Source of the DNA: a bacterium | Lineage (GTDB): Bacteria; 4484-113; JAFGCY01 | Direction of reading: 5' to 3' | Length of the DNA: 64,000 nt | Assembly (NCBI GenBank): GCA_020440605.1 | Contig: JAGRNT010000002.1 | Coordinates: forward strand, 62,001-126,000 | Part shown: positions 51,508 to 60,977 of the stretch, piece by piece | Position numbering within the stretch: position 1 is the first letter of the stretch | How the letters are laid out: every line of letters begins with the position of its first letter | Made by a program: the position numbers and the translations under genes | Notes under the pieces: generated by a model | Told to the model about the DNA's origin: nothing | The model's database searches: none | What the model saw: the letters and a program-made list of their open reading frames with translations, nothing else

Positions 51508-53775
51508 ATGAAGAGACTTCTGCCACTGCCGCTCTACGCAGTTCTGTGCGCCCTGTTCCTGCCGTCCTGTTCGGGAGGCCCGAACGGCAGCCCGCCGCCT
51601 GCTGGCAACACTGATAAGCAGCCTCCCGTGATTGAGGATTCGACGGAATTCATTGATGGACTGGTTCTGCGTGACGCCAGTGGCAAGCTCAGCGGGATCC
51701 AGCTCAGCTGGGCTCCGGTTGAGGACAATGCCGCTGAGGCGGTCAGCGGCTATCACATCTACCGCTCCGACGCGAGCATTGACGACGGCTCCCGCGGTAA
51801 CAGCAGCCTCTGGATGGTTGACGCCGGCTTCAACGAGGACAGTGATGGCAACAAAACCATCTTCCCGCATTCCGTTCCCGGGGGTGGCGCAAAGCTCAGC
51901 TACGTCAACATGGTGGATGCGGGCTTCACGCTCAACATCGGTGAGTCCTGGTACTACCGGATCAGCACTGTCAACGAAAGCGGTGATGAAAGCGCGCTGA
52001 GCCCGGAGGTCAAGGTTGACGTGGCGCAGCATTCCATCACCGACCTCGGATCGGACACCGCTCCAGTCGGAGCCTCACTCGTGATCGAAGGCCTGAACTT
52101 CGGACAGTATGATGACATCACCGACAAGGTGTTCATGGTTGGCAACGAGTGGAATGCCAGCACCCATGAATTCGATCAGATTGACATCGAGGCCACGGTA
52201 CTTGACTGGCAGCCCACTGAGATCACAGTTGAGGTCCCCGCAGGGACCACCAAGGGCAGGGTCAAGGTCTCGATTGACGGGCTGGTCGCCCAGTCCTTCG
52301 CCCTGTTCGAGAATTCCGATCCGTACATCACTGAGATCACGCCCTACGAACGCTTCCTCGACCAGAACATCCAGATCAGCGGTGCGAACTTCGGAAACGC
52401 CATGGATTCAGGCCACTTCGTGGTTGCCAATGACGTGGACCAGACCGAAGCGCTGAACTACAGCGTTTTCAGCAGTGCCGGAATCACCTTCCGGCTGGCG
52501 CAGGGCACGGCGTTCGGAGAAGTGCAGATCCAGGTTGAGGCGAACGGCGTACGCAGTAATTCAGGATTCATGTTCCTGAAGAACCGCGCGCCGACCGCTG
52601 CCTTCTCGATGAACAAGAACAGTGGCAAGGTTCCGCTGCAGGTCAACTTCAATGCCTCCGGCTCCGTCGATGTCGAAGGCCCGATCGTCAAGTACACGAT
52701 GGACTTCGGGGACGGCAGCCCTGCGGAGATCAAGCTTGAGGGCGAGACCCCGACCTTCACGCACTTCTACAACGCCTCCGGGACCTACAACCCGGTGCTG
52801 ACCGTTGAGGATGCGGACGGCCTCGAGGATACCGAGCAGAAGACCATCAATGCCCTGCCCAGTGCCGAGGTGATGCTGATCGAGAACATTGACAACGGTC
52901 AGGGCATGGGAAACCAGTATGATCCGAATGTCAACGCGATCCGCGATGATGTCGGTGCCGCCGGCCTGGACCTTGACCTGATTTCCGGCGGCTATTCAGT
53001 CGGCATCGGCCAGGTGGCGATCGACAGCGGTGTCAAGGTCGTGATCTGGTTCCGCGGTGGCCCCGGTCCCGGCGATCCGATCCAGGACTGGCCGCGCAAC
53101 TGGAGCAGCGACGAGAAGGACGACCTGATGGCGATCATCAATGCCGGGATCAACGTGCTGCTGATCAGCCAGAATCATCAATATACCGGCGATGACACCA
53201 GCGGCAACGACTGGTCAGTCCTCTATGGCCTGACCAAGCAGACGGACCGGATCCAGGAGCCGGGCGGCAGCCGTCCGTTCACCTGGATGTTCGGAGCCCC
53301 AACGGACATCACCTACACCAACATGACGGATAGCATTCCCAGCTCACCGGTCTGCCTGAAGGGTGCCAGCTTCCCGGGAGGCGTGTTCCTCAGCACGACT
53401 GCCGCCGAGCAGTACAACGGACCAGGCAGCTCAGGAAACGTCCCGACCGCGATCACCATCGCAAACAACCGGATCCAGATGGGACTGGCTGTGGATACGG
53501 GATTGATCGGCACATCCATCCATCCGAACTTCGTTACCGGCGTGGTGGCGGATGAAGCGGTTCAGCCCTTCAAGCTCTGCTACAGCCACGGCCTGACCAC
53601 GGCACCGGACAGCAACATCGGCTTCAGCGGCAGTGGCTACAGCCACACGAACGGCAGCGCCAGGCTGTGGGTGATCGGCTGGAGCTACAGCGAAATGGTT
53701 CCGACGGGGGCCAGTCGTGTGGATGTCCTGCAGAACGTGCTGGCCTGGCTGGACAGCACGATCACCTTCCCCTGA
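51508..53775 (+). CDS. Surface lipoprotein with FnIII, IPT/TIG and PKD domains
   Basis: 755 residues. Lipobox LPSC (Cys21). Domains: a fibronectin III-like module (about 48-170; GIQLSWAPVEDNAAE, YHIYRSDASI, WYYRISTVNESGDES), two IPT/TIG-like modules (about 175-355; VGASLVIEGLNFGQYDD, ITPYERFLDQNIQISGANFG), a PKD domain (about 358-455; PTAAFSMNKNSGKVPLQVNF, TMDFGDGSP) and a C-terminal 290-residue alpha/beta domain (VVIWFRGGPGPGDPIQDWPR, LLISQNHQY, LWVIGWSYSEM). The last is of unknown function and recalls class I glutamine-amidotransferase-like folds. Possibly a surface binding protein or enzyme. GAGG precedes the ATG. Paralogue follows. Confidence 0.88.
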   Translation: MKRLLPLPLYAVLCALFLPSCSGGPNGSPPPAGNTDKQPPVIEDSTEFIDGLVLRDASGKLSGIQLSWAPVEDNAAEAVSGYHIYRSDASIDDGSRGNSSLWMVDAGFNEDSDGNKTIFPHSVPGGGAKLSYVNMVDAGFTLNIGESWYYRISTVNESGDESALSPEVKVDVAQHSITDLGSDTAPVGASLVIEGLNFGQYDDITDKVFMVGNEWNASTHEFDQIDIEATVLDWQPTEITVEVPAGTTKGRVKVSIDGLVAQSFALFENSDPYITEITPYERFLDQNIQISGANFGNAMDSGHFVVANDVDQTEALNYSVFSSAGITFRLAQGTAFGEVQIQVEANGVRSNSGFMFLKNRAPTAAFSMNKNSGKVPLQVNFNASGSVDVEGPIVKYTMDFGDGSPAEIKLEGETPTFTHFYNASGTYNPVLTVEDADGLEDTEQKTINALPSAEVMLIENIDNGQGMGNQYDPNVNAIRDDVGAAGLDLDLISGGYSVGIGQVAIDSGVKVVIWFRGGPGPGDPIQDWPRNWSSDEKDDLMAIINAGINVLLISQNHQYTGDDTSGNDWSVLYGLTKQTDRIQEPGGSRPFTWMFGAPTDITYTNMTDSIPSSPVCLKGASFPGGVFLSTTAAEQYNGPGSSGNVPTAITIANNRIQMGLAVDTGLIGTSIHPNFVTGVVADEAVQPFKLCYSHGLTTAPDSNIGFSGSGYSHTNGSARLWVIGWSYSEMVPTGASRVDVLQNVLAWLDSTITFP

Positions 53776-53806
53776 TCGAGCCGGATACAACTGATCAATC
53801 ACCTGA

Positions 53807-53837
53807 GGGCGGGGGCCGGTCCCCTGCCCTTTTTTGT
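53807..53837 (+). terminator. Rho-independent terminator after the first lipoprotein
   Basis: GGGCGGGGGCC...CCCCTGCCC, a G+C stem with one bulged T, followed by seven T. Lies 32 bp after the stop, so the two paralogues are separate transcription units. Confidence 0.85.
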
Positions 53838-53907
53838 TTTCATTAATTAAAGGTAATATAGGATTGTGGCGCGGCGTGTTCCAGACCAGCCATTCAGAGG
53901 ACTAGTC

Positions 53908-56172
53908 ATGACTGTTAGACATCTGAGCCTGATTCCCTTAGGCCTGCTGCTGCTTCTGTGCACAACCTGTGGATCAGCCGGGGGAGGAAGCTCGCGACCG
54001 GAAAATGCCGGTGGCAATGTTGGCCCGATACAGCAGAGCTCAGGCAGTGCCTTACTGCTTCGTGATGCCAGCGGACTGCCCAGTGGTATCCAGCTGAACT
54101 GGGATCCCGTCCCCGATGACGAGGATGAAACAGTGGTTGGCTACCACATCTACCGTTCAACTGATCCCATTGCGGACAGCAGCCGTGGAGACAGCAGTCT
54201 GTGGCTGGCGGATGATGATTTCGGCGAGGATGGCGAAGGCAACAACACGATCTATCCCGCCAGTCTGCTGCCTGCCGGCCAGCAGTACGAGCACATTGAC
54301 CTTAAGACCGCGAACTTTGAGCTCAACTTCGGTGAGATCTGGTATTACCGTTTCAGTGCCATAAATGACAGCGGCGACGAGGGTCTGCTTTCCGAAGAGG
54401 TGGAAGTCACCATCAGCCAGCACCGTGTGACTGGCATGAGCAGCTTCAGCGGCTTCGTCGGCGACCAGGTCATCGTCGAGGGCAGCGGCTTCGGGTTCTA
54501 TGACCCCAACATCGATGAAGTGACCTTTGCAGGCAGCAGCTGGGATGCCACCCAGGCACCTCCGGCTTTCGTACCGGCGGACATCCAGGCCAACATCATC
54601 AGCTGGAGCAACACCCAGATCCTTGTCGAGGTGCCCTTCGGCGCAGCGGTGGGCCGCGTCAAGGTCTGGATTGACGGCACACCGGCATTCCCGTTGCAGC
54701 AGTTCAGCTGCGAAAGCCCGTACATCGACAGCATCACACCCTATGCCCGCTTCTCGGAGCAGGCATATGAAATCGGCGGTGCCAACCTCGGCGACGCCTT
54801 TGACACGGACAGCCGGGTGCTGCTGGACGGCCAGCCCGTTGGCATTCCCGACAGCTATGTCTTCTACACCTCCACCCTGATCAGTTTCATCGTGCCCTCC
54901 GGAACTGCATTCGGAGAACACAGCATTGCCGTTGAGAACCTGGGGCAGACAACTGATACGGGCTTCATCAACGTACTGAACCACCCGCCTGTGGCTCAGT
55001 TCAGCATGAACACCACCAGTGGCCCGGCTCCTTTGAGCGTGAACTTCAACGCGGGTCCCGCAACTGATGAGGATGACGGAATCGCTTCATGGACATTTGA
55101 ATGGGACGACGGCACTTCGGAAACGCGGACGGACAGCAGCAACCTGATCTTCTCGCACATTTTCCCGAGCATCGGAACCAAGGCCGTCACGCTGACCGTG
55201 ACGGACTTCGCCGGGGCCACTGACTCGATCACGAAGTTCGTTTCCGTGACTCCCGCTGCGGACATCCTGCTGGTTTCAGATCAGTTCAACGGCGCCGGAC
55301 CCGGCAACGAGTTCACCGCCAACTTCATTGCACTGACAAACGATCTCGATACCCTGAATGCCAGTTACCTCGTGGGAGGCTATTCCGTCGGCATCAGCCA
55401 GGTTGCGCTTGACCAGGGATTCAAGGTGGTGATCTGGAACCGTGGCGGCCCCGGCCCCGGAGATCCCATCCAGAACTGGCCACGCAACTGGAATGACGAC
55501 GAAAAGACAGACTTCCTGGCGATCCTGAATTCCGGGATTCCGACTCTGCTGATCAGCCAGAACCATCAGTTCACCGCTGACTTCGCCACGGCTCCGTCAT
55601 TTGATGTGCGTTACGGCATGGCCCTGCAGAATGACACAGTGGTCGAGAACGGCCCGACCCGGGATTTCCCCTGGGCCTTCGGTACCGCCACGGACTTCGT
55701 ACACCAGGAAGCGGGCACGAGCTTCGTCTTCCCCAGTTCAGCGGTCTGCCTGCTTCCGCAGAATACGCCGCCGAACCTGATCCGCATCAATCCCAATGCA
55801 GCTGAACAGTACAACGGACCTGGATCTTCACCGATGCAGCCAAACACCTGCCGGATCGGCAACAGAATCCAGGCTGCGATGATCTACGACTTCGCCGAAG
55901 CGGGCAATTCAATGCACCCGGATCTGATTCCCGGCATGGCCTTCCCGGACGCTGATCCGGACCAGTGGTTGTGCTTCAGTTACGGCCTCGAAACGGCCCC
56001 GGACGCCGGCATCGGCTTCGGTGCAACCGGTTACGGACACAGCAGTGGTCCGGCCAAGCTGTGGGTGATCGGCTGGAGTTACAGTGAGGCGGGCTTCGGG
56101 CCTGATCCGATCACACGCGACAATGTGCTGCAGAACATGCTGGCCTGGCTGGACAACAGCCTGTTCCCCTAG
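53908..56172 (+). CDS. Surface lipoprotein, paralogue of the preceding gene
   Basis: 754 residues. Signal MTVRHLSLIPLGLLLLLCTT with a lipobox-like Cys at 21. The architecture equals its neighbour: FnIII-like (GIQLNWDPVPDDEDE, YHIYRSTDPI), two IPT/TIG modules (GDQVIVEGSGFGFYD, ITPYARFSEQAYEIGGANLG), PKD (PVAQFSMNTTSGPAPLSVNF) and the same C-terminal domain (VVIWNRGGPGPGDPIQNWPR, LLISQNHQF, LWVIGWSYSEA). Roughly half the residues match by eye, most in the last domain. ATG at 53908 has AGAGG eight bases upstream; the 14 codons before it are not needed. It has its own upstream region after a terminator. Confidence 0.88.
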   Translation: MTVRHLSLIPLGLLLLLCTTCGSAGGGSSRPENAGGNVGPIQQSSGSALLLRDASGLPSGIQLNWDPVPDDEDETVVGYHIYRSTDPIADSSRGDSSLWLADDDFGEDGEGNNTIYPASLLPAGQQYEHIDLKTANFELNFGEIWYYRFSAINDSGDEGLLSEEVEVTISQHRVTGMSSFSGFVGDQVIVEGSGFGFYDPNIDEVTFAGSSWDATQAPPAFVPADIQANIISWSNTQILVEVPFGAAVGRVKVWIDGTPAFPLQQFSCESPYIDSITPYARFSEQAYEIGGANLGDAFDTDSRVLLDGQPVGIPDSYVFYTSTLISFIVPSGTAFGEHSIAVENLGQTTDTGFINVLNHPPVAQFSMNTTSGPAPLSVNFNAGPATDEDDGIASWTFEWDDGTSETRTDSSNLIFSHIFPSIGTKAVTLTVTDFAGATDSITKFVSVTPAADILLVSDQFNGAGPGNEFTANFIALTNDLDTLNASYLVGGYSVGISQVALDQGFKVVIWNRGGPGPGDPIQNWPRNWNDDEKTDFLAILNSGIPTLLISQNHQFTADFATAPSFDVRYGMALQNDTVVENGPTRDFPWAFGTATDFVHQEAGTSFVFPSSAVCLLPQNTPPNLIRINPNAAEQYNGPGSSPMQPNTCRIGNRIQAAMIYDFAEAGNSMHPDLIPGMAFPDADPDQWLCFSYGLETAPDAGIGFGATGYGHSSGPAKLWVIGWSYSEAGFGPDPITRDNVLQNMLAWLDNSLFP

Positions 56173-56223
56173 CTCGGTGCGGATTAGCGCGGCTCTCCCC
56201 GGCTGCGGCTAAGATGATTGCTT

Positions 56224-58773
56224 ATGAGGATGGCATATTCGCTGGTACTGGCACTGCTGCTGGCGGGCAGCGCATGGGCGCAGGCTCCTGAGGACCTGCG
56301 GCCGCTGGCTGCGCGGACCTTCACACGCAGCTTCGGCGACGGCAACGTCAGCCTGGAATACACCCTGCGCGCCGGACCGATGATGGAACCCGGCAAGCGG
56401 CGCTTCATCGAGATAGACATCGACACCCTGCTCAGGGCTGATGCGGAGCAGCGCGGTGAATTCGCCATCCCGCTCAACGGCTTCATCGCCATCGCCCTGC
56501 CTCGCGGTATCGAGCCGGATGGCGAACTGCGGATGAAGTGGTACAACGACAGGACATCACGCTACGACTTCATGTACAGCGCACCTTATCCGGATTCGGC
56601 ACTGCTGGGCGGAATGAGCCAGGCGGCGCTCGACGCAACCAGCAATGAGGCCACACGCATTCTAAGTGGCATGAGGGGCCTGTCCGAGGGCCTTGACGGC
56701 GGCATCAGCTTCAGCGGGCCTGAGGATCCGCGACTGCTGGGGAGTGATCCGAATTACGCGATCACAGGCACAAGCTGGCTGATCCCCTGCACCAGTCTGT
56801 TCCAGCAGCTGGTTGACCCGTTCACGCCCGAGCGCAGCATGCAGTTCAATCCGCGCCTGAAGGCCAGCCTGCCGGTGCGCATCACCGAGAGTGTTGCCAA
56901 TCCGCGGATCCTCGTCTACGTCGGTTCGCTGAGCACTGCGCTGGGACAGACGACCGTGATGTCGGATGCCATTCCTGCCAACGTGCGCCTGCTGGACGAG
57001 GCTCCTCCGCAGCAAGCTGAGCCTGTGGCCGAAGGGGATGCAGCCGCCGTCACACTTGAAGGCGATGCCTTGCCTGAGGCTCCGCCCGCCGTGGCGCTGC
57101 GGGCCATCGCCTACAGCTATGGCTGGGCCGCCTGGGAAAGCGAGGTGGACCTCTCGGCAATGATCGTGCCATCAGCGCTCGTGGAGGGCTATCAGCCAAT
57201 GGAAACGGAAATGCCGGACGGGCCCGTTAACCTGGACCCGATGCCCGGAACCGGCAGCAGCGGGGGAATCAGCATCGGCGCAGCGGATCAGTCCGAACGG
57301 CGCGAGATCGGTGCTGGTGACAGTGGCACAACTGATGCTGCAGCTCAGGAAGGTACTCCCATTTCACTTGAGGAAGCTGAGGAAAGCAGCGAGGCAATCA
57401 CGTCTGGCAATACGGTTGATGATGCTGAGCTTGAAGCTGAAGCTGCCACTGAGGACGGCGGACAGAGCAGTGGCGGAGGCGACAGTGAATCAGAAGAATC
57501 ACCGGCTGAGCGCACGAATCCGGATTCCGATGTACATGGCAATCCTGAGAATCAGACGCAGGATGCAGCGGACTCCGACTCAACGGAAGAAGAGGTTGCG
57601 CCGGGCAGCCTGGCGGAGCTGAAAGAACGCGTGGAGGAGCGGCGCGACCGCGAAAGTGGCAACAGTGTGGAGATCGAGCTGCCTACCGGCGGCCGGGAAA
57701 GCACTCCAGCAGCGGAAGCCCAGCAGGCGGCTGAAAACGTGAATGCCGCCCAGGATGCGGAGGTCCGCAACGGCCAGCCGGATGATGAAGCTGTCCAGCC
57801 TGAGGACGGCACAGAGTTGCCTGAAAGAGATGACATCCCGGCATTTGCCTTCCCCGAGGAGACCGGGGCGGAGCGTGACATCACGGAATCCGCAGTTGAT
57901 ACAACAACTGTCAACGGAGAACAGGACCAGGTGCGTGAGGTGGAACCCGGCACCCTTCCCGGCCCGGAGAGCCAGTTCAGCGTGCCGCTCAAGCAGATCA
58001 CCGGCCGTGACGGGCGCAAGCCCGGTGGCAACAGTGCCGGTGGCAGCGCGCCTGACTACACCCAGCTCTACATCGGCGGTGGCCCCGGCGGCAGTACCGC
58101 GGCGGGCACCACTCCGGGTGATCTGGGCGACATGGTGTTCATACCTGGCGGGAAGTTCCTGATGGGTACAGACGAACTGGCCAGCGCCGGAGACGAGGAC
58201 GAGCGTCCGCTGCATGAAGTTGAGGTGGCGGACTTCTACATTGACAAGTACCCGGTCACGAACCGCCAGTTCTACCAGTTCGTGCTCAGTGACGGCTACA
58301 AGCCGCAGGGCAACTGGCAGAAGTACTTCGAACCTGGCACGGCTGACATGCCGGTGCGGGGTGTGACCTGGGAGGATGCGGATGCCTATTGCCGCTGGGC
58401 CGGCAAGCGCCTGCCGACGGAGGCGGAATGGGAGAAGGCCGCGCGCGGAGAGGATGGCCGGCTCTACCCCTGGGGCAATGACTGGTCGAGTGACATCCTG
58501 CCGCGCGGTTCGCTGAATTACCGGCTGGTTCTGAACCAGAAGGCAGCCTCGCCGTATGGCGTGCTGGCGCTAGTCGGTGTGCTCTGGCAGTGGACCGCCA
58601 GTTCACATGCACCCTACCCCTTCGATCCGGCGGCGGGTGGCGAACTGAAGGTGCTGCGCGGCGGGGCCTTCAGCAACGGCCGCAACATCATCCGCTGTGC
58701 CAACCGCTATCCGGAGGACCCCTCGGTGAGTTTCAACACCTTCACCTTCCGCTGCGCGCGCGACGCCAACTGA
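56224..58773 (+). CDS. Exported protein with acidic linker and C-terminal FGE/SUMF1 domain
   Basis: 849 residues. Signal peptide MRMAYSLVLALLLAGSAWAQ. Residues 20-260 are a beta-rich unknown domain. Residues about 260-620 are low-complexity and strongly acidic (Glu, Asp, Ser, Gly, Gln). Residues about 635-849 are a formylglycine-generating-enzyme-like domain (MVFIPGGKFLMGTDE, DFYIDKYPVTNRQFYQFV, KRLPTEAEWEKAARG, LYPWGNDW, VLRGGAFSNGRNIIRCANRY, FTFRCARD). The active-site cysteine pair region of true FGE (HRSYCYR) is missing, so it likely binds rather than makes formylglycine. TAAGAT lies eight bases before ATG. Confidence 0.87.
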   Translation: MRMAYSLVLALLLAGSAWAQAPEDLRPLAARTFTRSFGDGNVSLEYTLRAGPMMEPGKRRFIEIDIDTLLRADAEQRGEFAIPLNGFIAIALPRGIEPDGELRMKWYNDRTSRYDFMYSAPYPDSALLGGMSQAALDATSNEATRILSGMRGLSEGLDGGISFSGPEDPRLLGSDPNYAITGTSWLIPCTSLFQQLVDPFTPERSMQFNPRLKASLPVRITESVANPRILVYVGSLSTALGQTTVMSDAIPANVRLLDEAPPQQAEPVAEGDAAAVTLEGDALPEAPPAVALRAIAYSYGWAAWESEVDLSAMIVPSALVEGYQPMETEMPDGPVNLDPMPGTGSSGGISIGAADQSERREIGAGDSGTTDAAAQEGTPISLEEAEESSEAITSGNTVDDAELEAEAATEDGGQSSGGGDSESEESPAERTNPDSDVHGNPENQTQDAADSDSTEEEVAPGSLAELKERVEERRDRESGNSVEIELPTGGRESTPAAEAQQAAENVNAAQDAEVRNGQPDDEAVQPEDGTELPERDDIPAFAFPEETGAERDITESAVDTTTVNGEQDQVREVEPGTLPGPESQFSVPLKQITGRDGRKPGGNSAGGSAPDYTQLYIGGGPGGSTAAGTTPGDLGDMVFIPGGKFLMGTDELASAGDEDERPLHEVEVADFYIDKYPVTNRQFYQFVLSDGYKPQGNWQKYFEPGTADMPVRGVTWEDADAYCRWAGKRLPTEAEWEKAARGEDGRLYPWGNDWSSDILPRGSLNYRLVLNQKAASPYGVLALVGVLWQWTASSHAPYPFDPAAGGELKVLRGGAFSNGRNIIRCANRYPEDPSVSFNTFTFRCARDAN

Positions 58774-58782
58774 GCAGGCGCT

Positions 58783-59304
58783 TCAGCCCGGCAGTCTGAG
58801 ATGCAGGGCGCGTTGCCAGACTGCGCTGTCGAGTTCCGCCTTCGGCAGGGCATCCACACATTCTGCGATGCTCATGCCGTTGAGCGGGAACTCGGCTTCG
58901 AGTTCCTCGAGCGGCAGCAGCACGAAGGCCCGCAGATGGGCCCGGGGATGTGGAACTTCAAGCAGGCTGCCCTGCCCTTCCCAGTGCTGCAGCCAGATCA
59001 GATCGATGTCAATTGGGCGGTCTGCCATGGCAGCTTCTGGCTGGCTGCGATCCCGGCCCAGTGCTGATTCGCAGTCTGCAATGATCGAGTCGAATTCCGC
59101 ATCGGCCCGCGTGGTGCTGAAACGCAGTACGGCATTGAGGTAGCTGCTGGCGGATTCGTAGCCCCAGGGTGGAGTCTCAAGCACATGGCTCGCGGCCTCG
59201 ATCGTGACGGCCTTCACCGCAGCAAGGCTGTCAACGGCGCGCTGCAGATTGGCGGCCCTGACCCCGAGGTTGCTTCCCAGCGCAATGTAGCCTGTCCGGC
59301 GCAC
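58783..59304 (-). CDS. folK: 6-hydroxymethyl-7,8-dihydropterin pyrophosphokinase (HPPK)
   Basis: 173 residues. Transfers pyrophosphate from ATP to the pterin in folate synthesis. GYIALGSNLGVRAANLQRAV at the start, VLETPPWGYESASSYLNAVL, and RPIDIDLIWLQH with the magnesium-binding Asp pair, then VPHPRAHLRAFVLLPLEEL are diagnostic. GTG at 59304 is chosen: it begins just before the conserved region and has TATCAT five bases upstream. The reading frame could begin at GTG 59319, five codons earlier, but that would overlap the -10. Divergent from rqcH. Confidence 0.95.
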   Translation of the reverse strand: MRRTGYIALGSNLGVRAANLQRAVDSLAAVKAVTIEAASHVLETPPWGYESASSYLNAVLRFSTTRADAEFDSIIADCESALGRDRSQPEAAMADRPIDIDLIWLQHWEGQGSLLEVPHPRAHLRAFVLLPLEELEAEFPLNGMSIAECVDALPKAELDSAVWQRALHLRLPG

Positions 59305-59315
59305 GCGCGATGATA
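59305..59315 (-). promoter_or_regulatory. Leaderless-type extended -10 (TGC-TATCAT, 5 nt before GTG)
   Basis: Minus strand TATCAT (59310-59315) preceded by TGC, five bases, then folK GTG at 59304. With the rqcH box it forms a 38-bp divergent promoter with no space for leaders. Confidence 0.5.
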
Positions 59316-59330
59316 GCACGGCCCGGCGGG

Positions 59331-59342
59331 TATCATTCCAGC
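59331..59342 (+). promoter_or_regulatory. Leaderless-type -10 box (TATCAT, 6 nt before GTG)
   Basis: TATCAT (59331-59336), six bases, then the rqcH GTG at 59343. Confidence 0.55.
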
Positions 59343-60977
59343 GTGAACATCCTGCTCGTCAAGCGCTGGCTGAAGGAGGAGGGCCCGCGGCTGATCGGGG
59401 CCCGGCTGCGCCGTGCGCGGCAGCTGGACGAGCGCTCGATCGTGCTGGAGTTCGACAGCGACTACGGCGAGCAGCGCCTGCTCCTGAGCATGCTGGAGGA
59501 ATACCCAGTGATCGCGCGGCCCGAGGCTGAAACGGATCCCGGGGAGCGGCCGGATGGCAACTTCGTCAAGGCCCTGAACTTCCATCTGCAGGGCTACCGC
59601 ATCGTGAGCATCGTGCAGCAGGGCTATGACCGCAGCCTGGTGTTCACTCTGAAGCACAAGGACATCTACGGCGCGGAAACCACCAAGGAACTGCGCCAGG
59701 AACTGGCCGGGCGCAGTGCCAATGCCTTCCTGATCAGTGAGCGCGGCATGCTCGTGAGCATCTTCAAGAAGCTGCGCTTTGACCCGCAGCGCACGCGCAA
59801 CATCGCCACTGGCCAGCCGCTGCCTGAGCCGCCGCCACTGGGCAAGTTCGTCGCCAGCGAGGGGGGCCTGGAGGGCCTGGCAGATGAACTGGCGGCAATT
59901 GCCGCAAAGGAAGGCGTGGAGGGCGAGCGCGCGATGGAGAAGCTCTTCACCAACCGCGTGGCCTGCAGTGACAACCGCATCTGGCCAGCGCTGGAGCCGC
60001 TGCTGCCGGTGGACTATAGCCTCGAGAGCCTGCTGGACTTCATCAGCCAGCTGCAGCGCGGCGAGCTGACCGGCACGCTGTTCGGGCTTGAGGAACCGGG
60101 TGATGCCAACAGCGTCGCGCTGGAGTTCTGGGAGCGGGCCCGCGGCAGGCGCGGTCCGCAGGCTCCGCGCAGCAACCAGAAGCTTGAGCAGGCCCAGCGC
60201 CTGCTGGACAACCTGCGTGAGCAGGTCCAGCAGAGCAGCCGGGCCGACGAATTCGAGCTGATTGCGCTCGAGCTGCTGCGTGTCAGTGCCGACTACGAGG
60301 AGCCGGAGTTGGCGGCGGCCTTCCTGCGCCAGTGGCGGGATGACAACCCGGAGCTGGCGGCGCAGATCACGATCGGCAAGAGCGTGTATGACAACGCCCA
60401 GGAGCTGGTGCACTGGTGCCAGCGCCTGCGCCGCGCCGGGGCACGGCTGGAGGAACGGATCGCCAGCGCGGAAAGTGAGCTGGCCGAGGCCCAGCAGCAG
60501 CCGCAGCATAAGCAGCCGGCGAAGCCGAAGGCGATCAGGAGCACCCTGGAGACGAGCACCGGCAAGCTGGAGAAGCACGGGGTGAAGTACCTGCGCTTCC
60601 TCTCCAGTGATGGAATGGACATCCTCTGCGGGCTGAGTGACAACAGCAATGACGGCCTGCTGCGCGTGTTTGGCAACGGGCGGCACATGTGGTTCCACGT
60701 GCGCGACTGGCCGGGCAGCCATGTGATCGTGTTAAGCAACGGGCGAGAGCTGCCCTGGACCACGCTGGAGGAGGCCGCGCTGGTGGCGGGCTACCACAGC
60801 AAGGCGCGCAATGAGCTGGAGGCGGACGTGAGCTACCTGCCGATGAACCAGCTCAGCCGGCCGAAGAACTCGCGTCCCGGACAGGTGCTGAAGAAGAGCG
60901 AGAGCGTGGTGAGCATCAGGCCGGATCGCTTCAGGGTGGTGCGGGAGCATCTGCTGCGGTGGCAGAAGGAGAACTGA
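59343..60977 (+). CDS. rqcH: Ribosome quality-control protein RqcH (NFACT family)
   Basis: 544 residues. NFACT proteins bind stalled 50S subunits carrying peptidyl-tRNA and add C-terminal alanine tails. The NFACT-N domain runs about 1-200, HhH-like and coiled-coil segments about 200-400, and the NFACT-R domain about 405-530 (RFLSSDGMDILCGLSDNSND, HMWFHVRDWPGSHVIVLS, YLPMNQLSRPKNSRPGQVL). The D/N-R motif normally near the N-terminus is not obvious. GTG at 59343 is preferred for the -10 six bases before it; an ATG at 59310 would overlap folK. Its TGA overlaps the next ATG (TGATG). Confidence 0.92.
   Translation: MNILLVKRWLKEEGPRLIGARLRRARQLDERSIVLEFDSDYGEQRLLLSMLEEYPVIARPEAETDPGERPDGNFVKALNFHLQGYRIVSIVQQGYDRSLVFTLKHKDIYGAETTKELRQELAGRSANAFLISERGMLVSIFKKLRFDPQRTRNIATGQPLPEPPPLGKFVASEGGLEGLADELAAIAAKEGVEGERAMEKLFTNRVACSDNRIWPALEPLLPVDYSLESLLDFISQLQRGELTGTLFGLEEPGDANSVALEFWERARGRRGPQAPRSNQKLEQAQRLLDNLREQVQQSSRADEFELIALELLRVSADYEEPELAAAFLRQWRDDNPELAAQITIGKSVYDNAQELVHWCQRLRRAGARLEERIASAESELAEAQQQPQHKQPAKPKAIRSTLETSTGKLEKHGVKYLRFLSSDGMDILCGLSDNSNDGLLRVFGNGRHMWFHVRDWPGSHVIVLSNGRELPWTTLEEAALVAGYHSKARNELEADVSYLPMNQLSRPKNSRPGQVLKKSESVVSIRPDRFRVVREHLLRWQKEN

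Noticed and set aside
59214-60722. 502-codon minus-strand frame opposite rqcH
   Set aside because: Antisense shadow of rqcH; Gln/Leu/Ala-rich without motifs.
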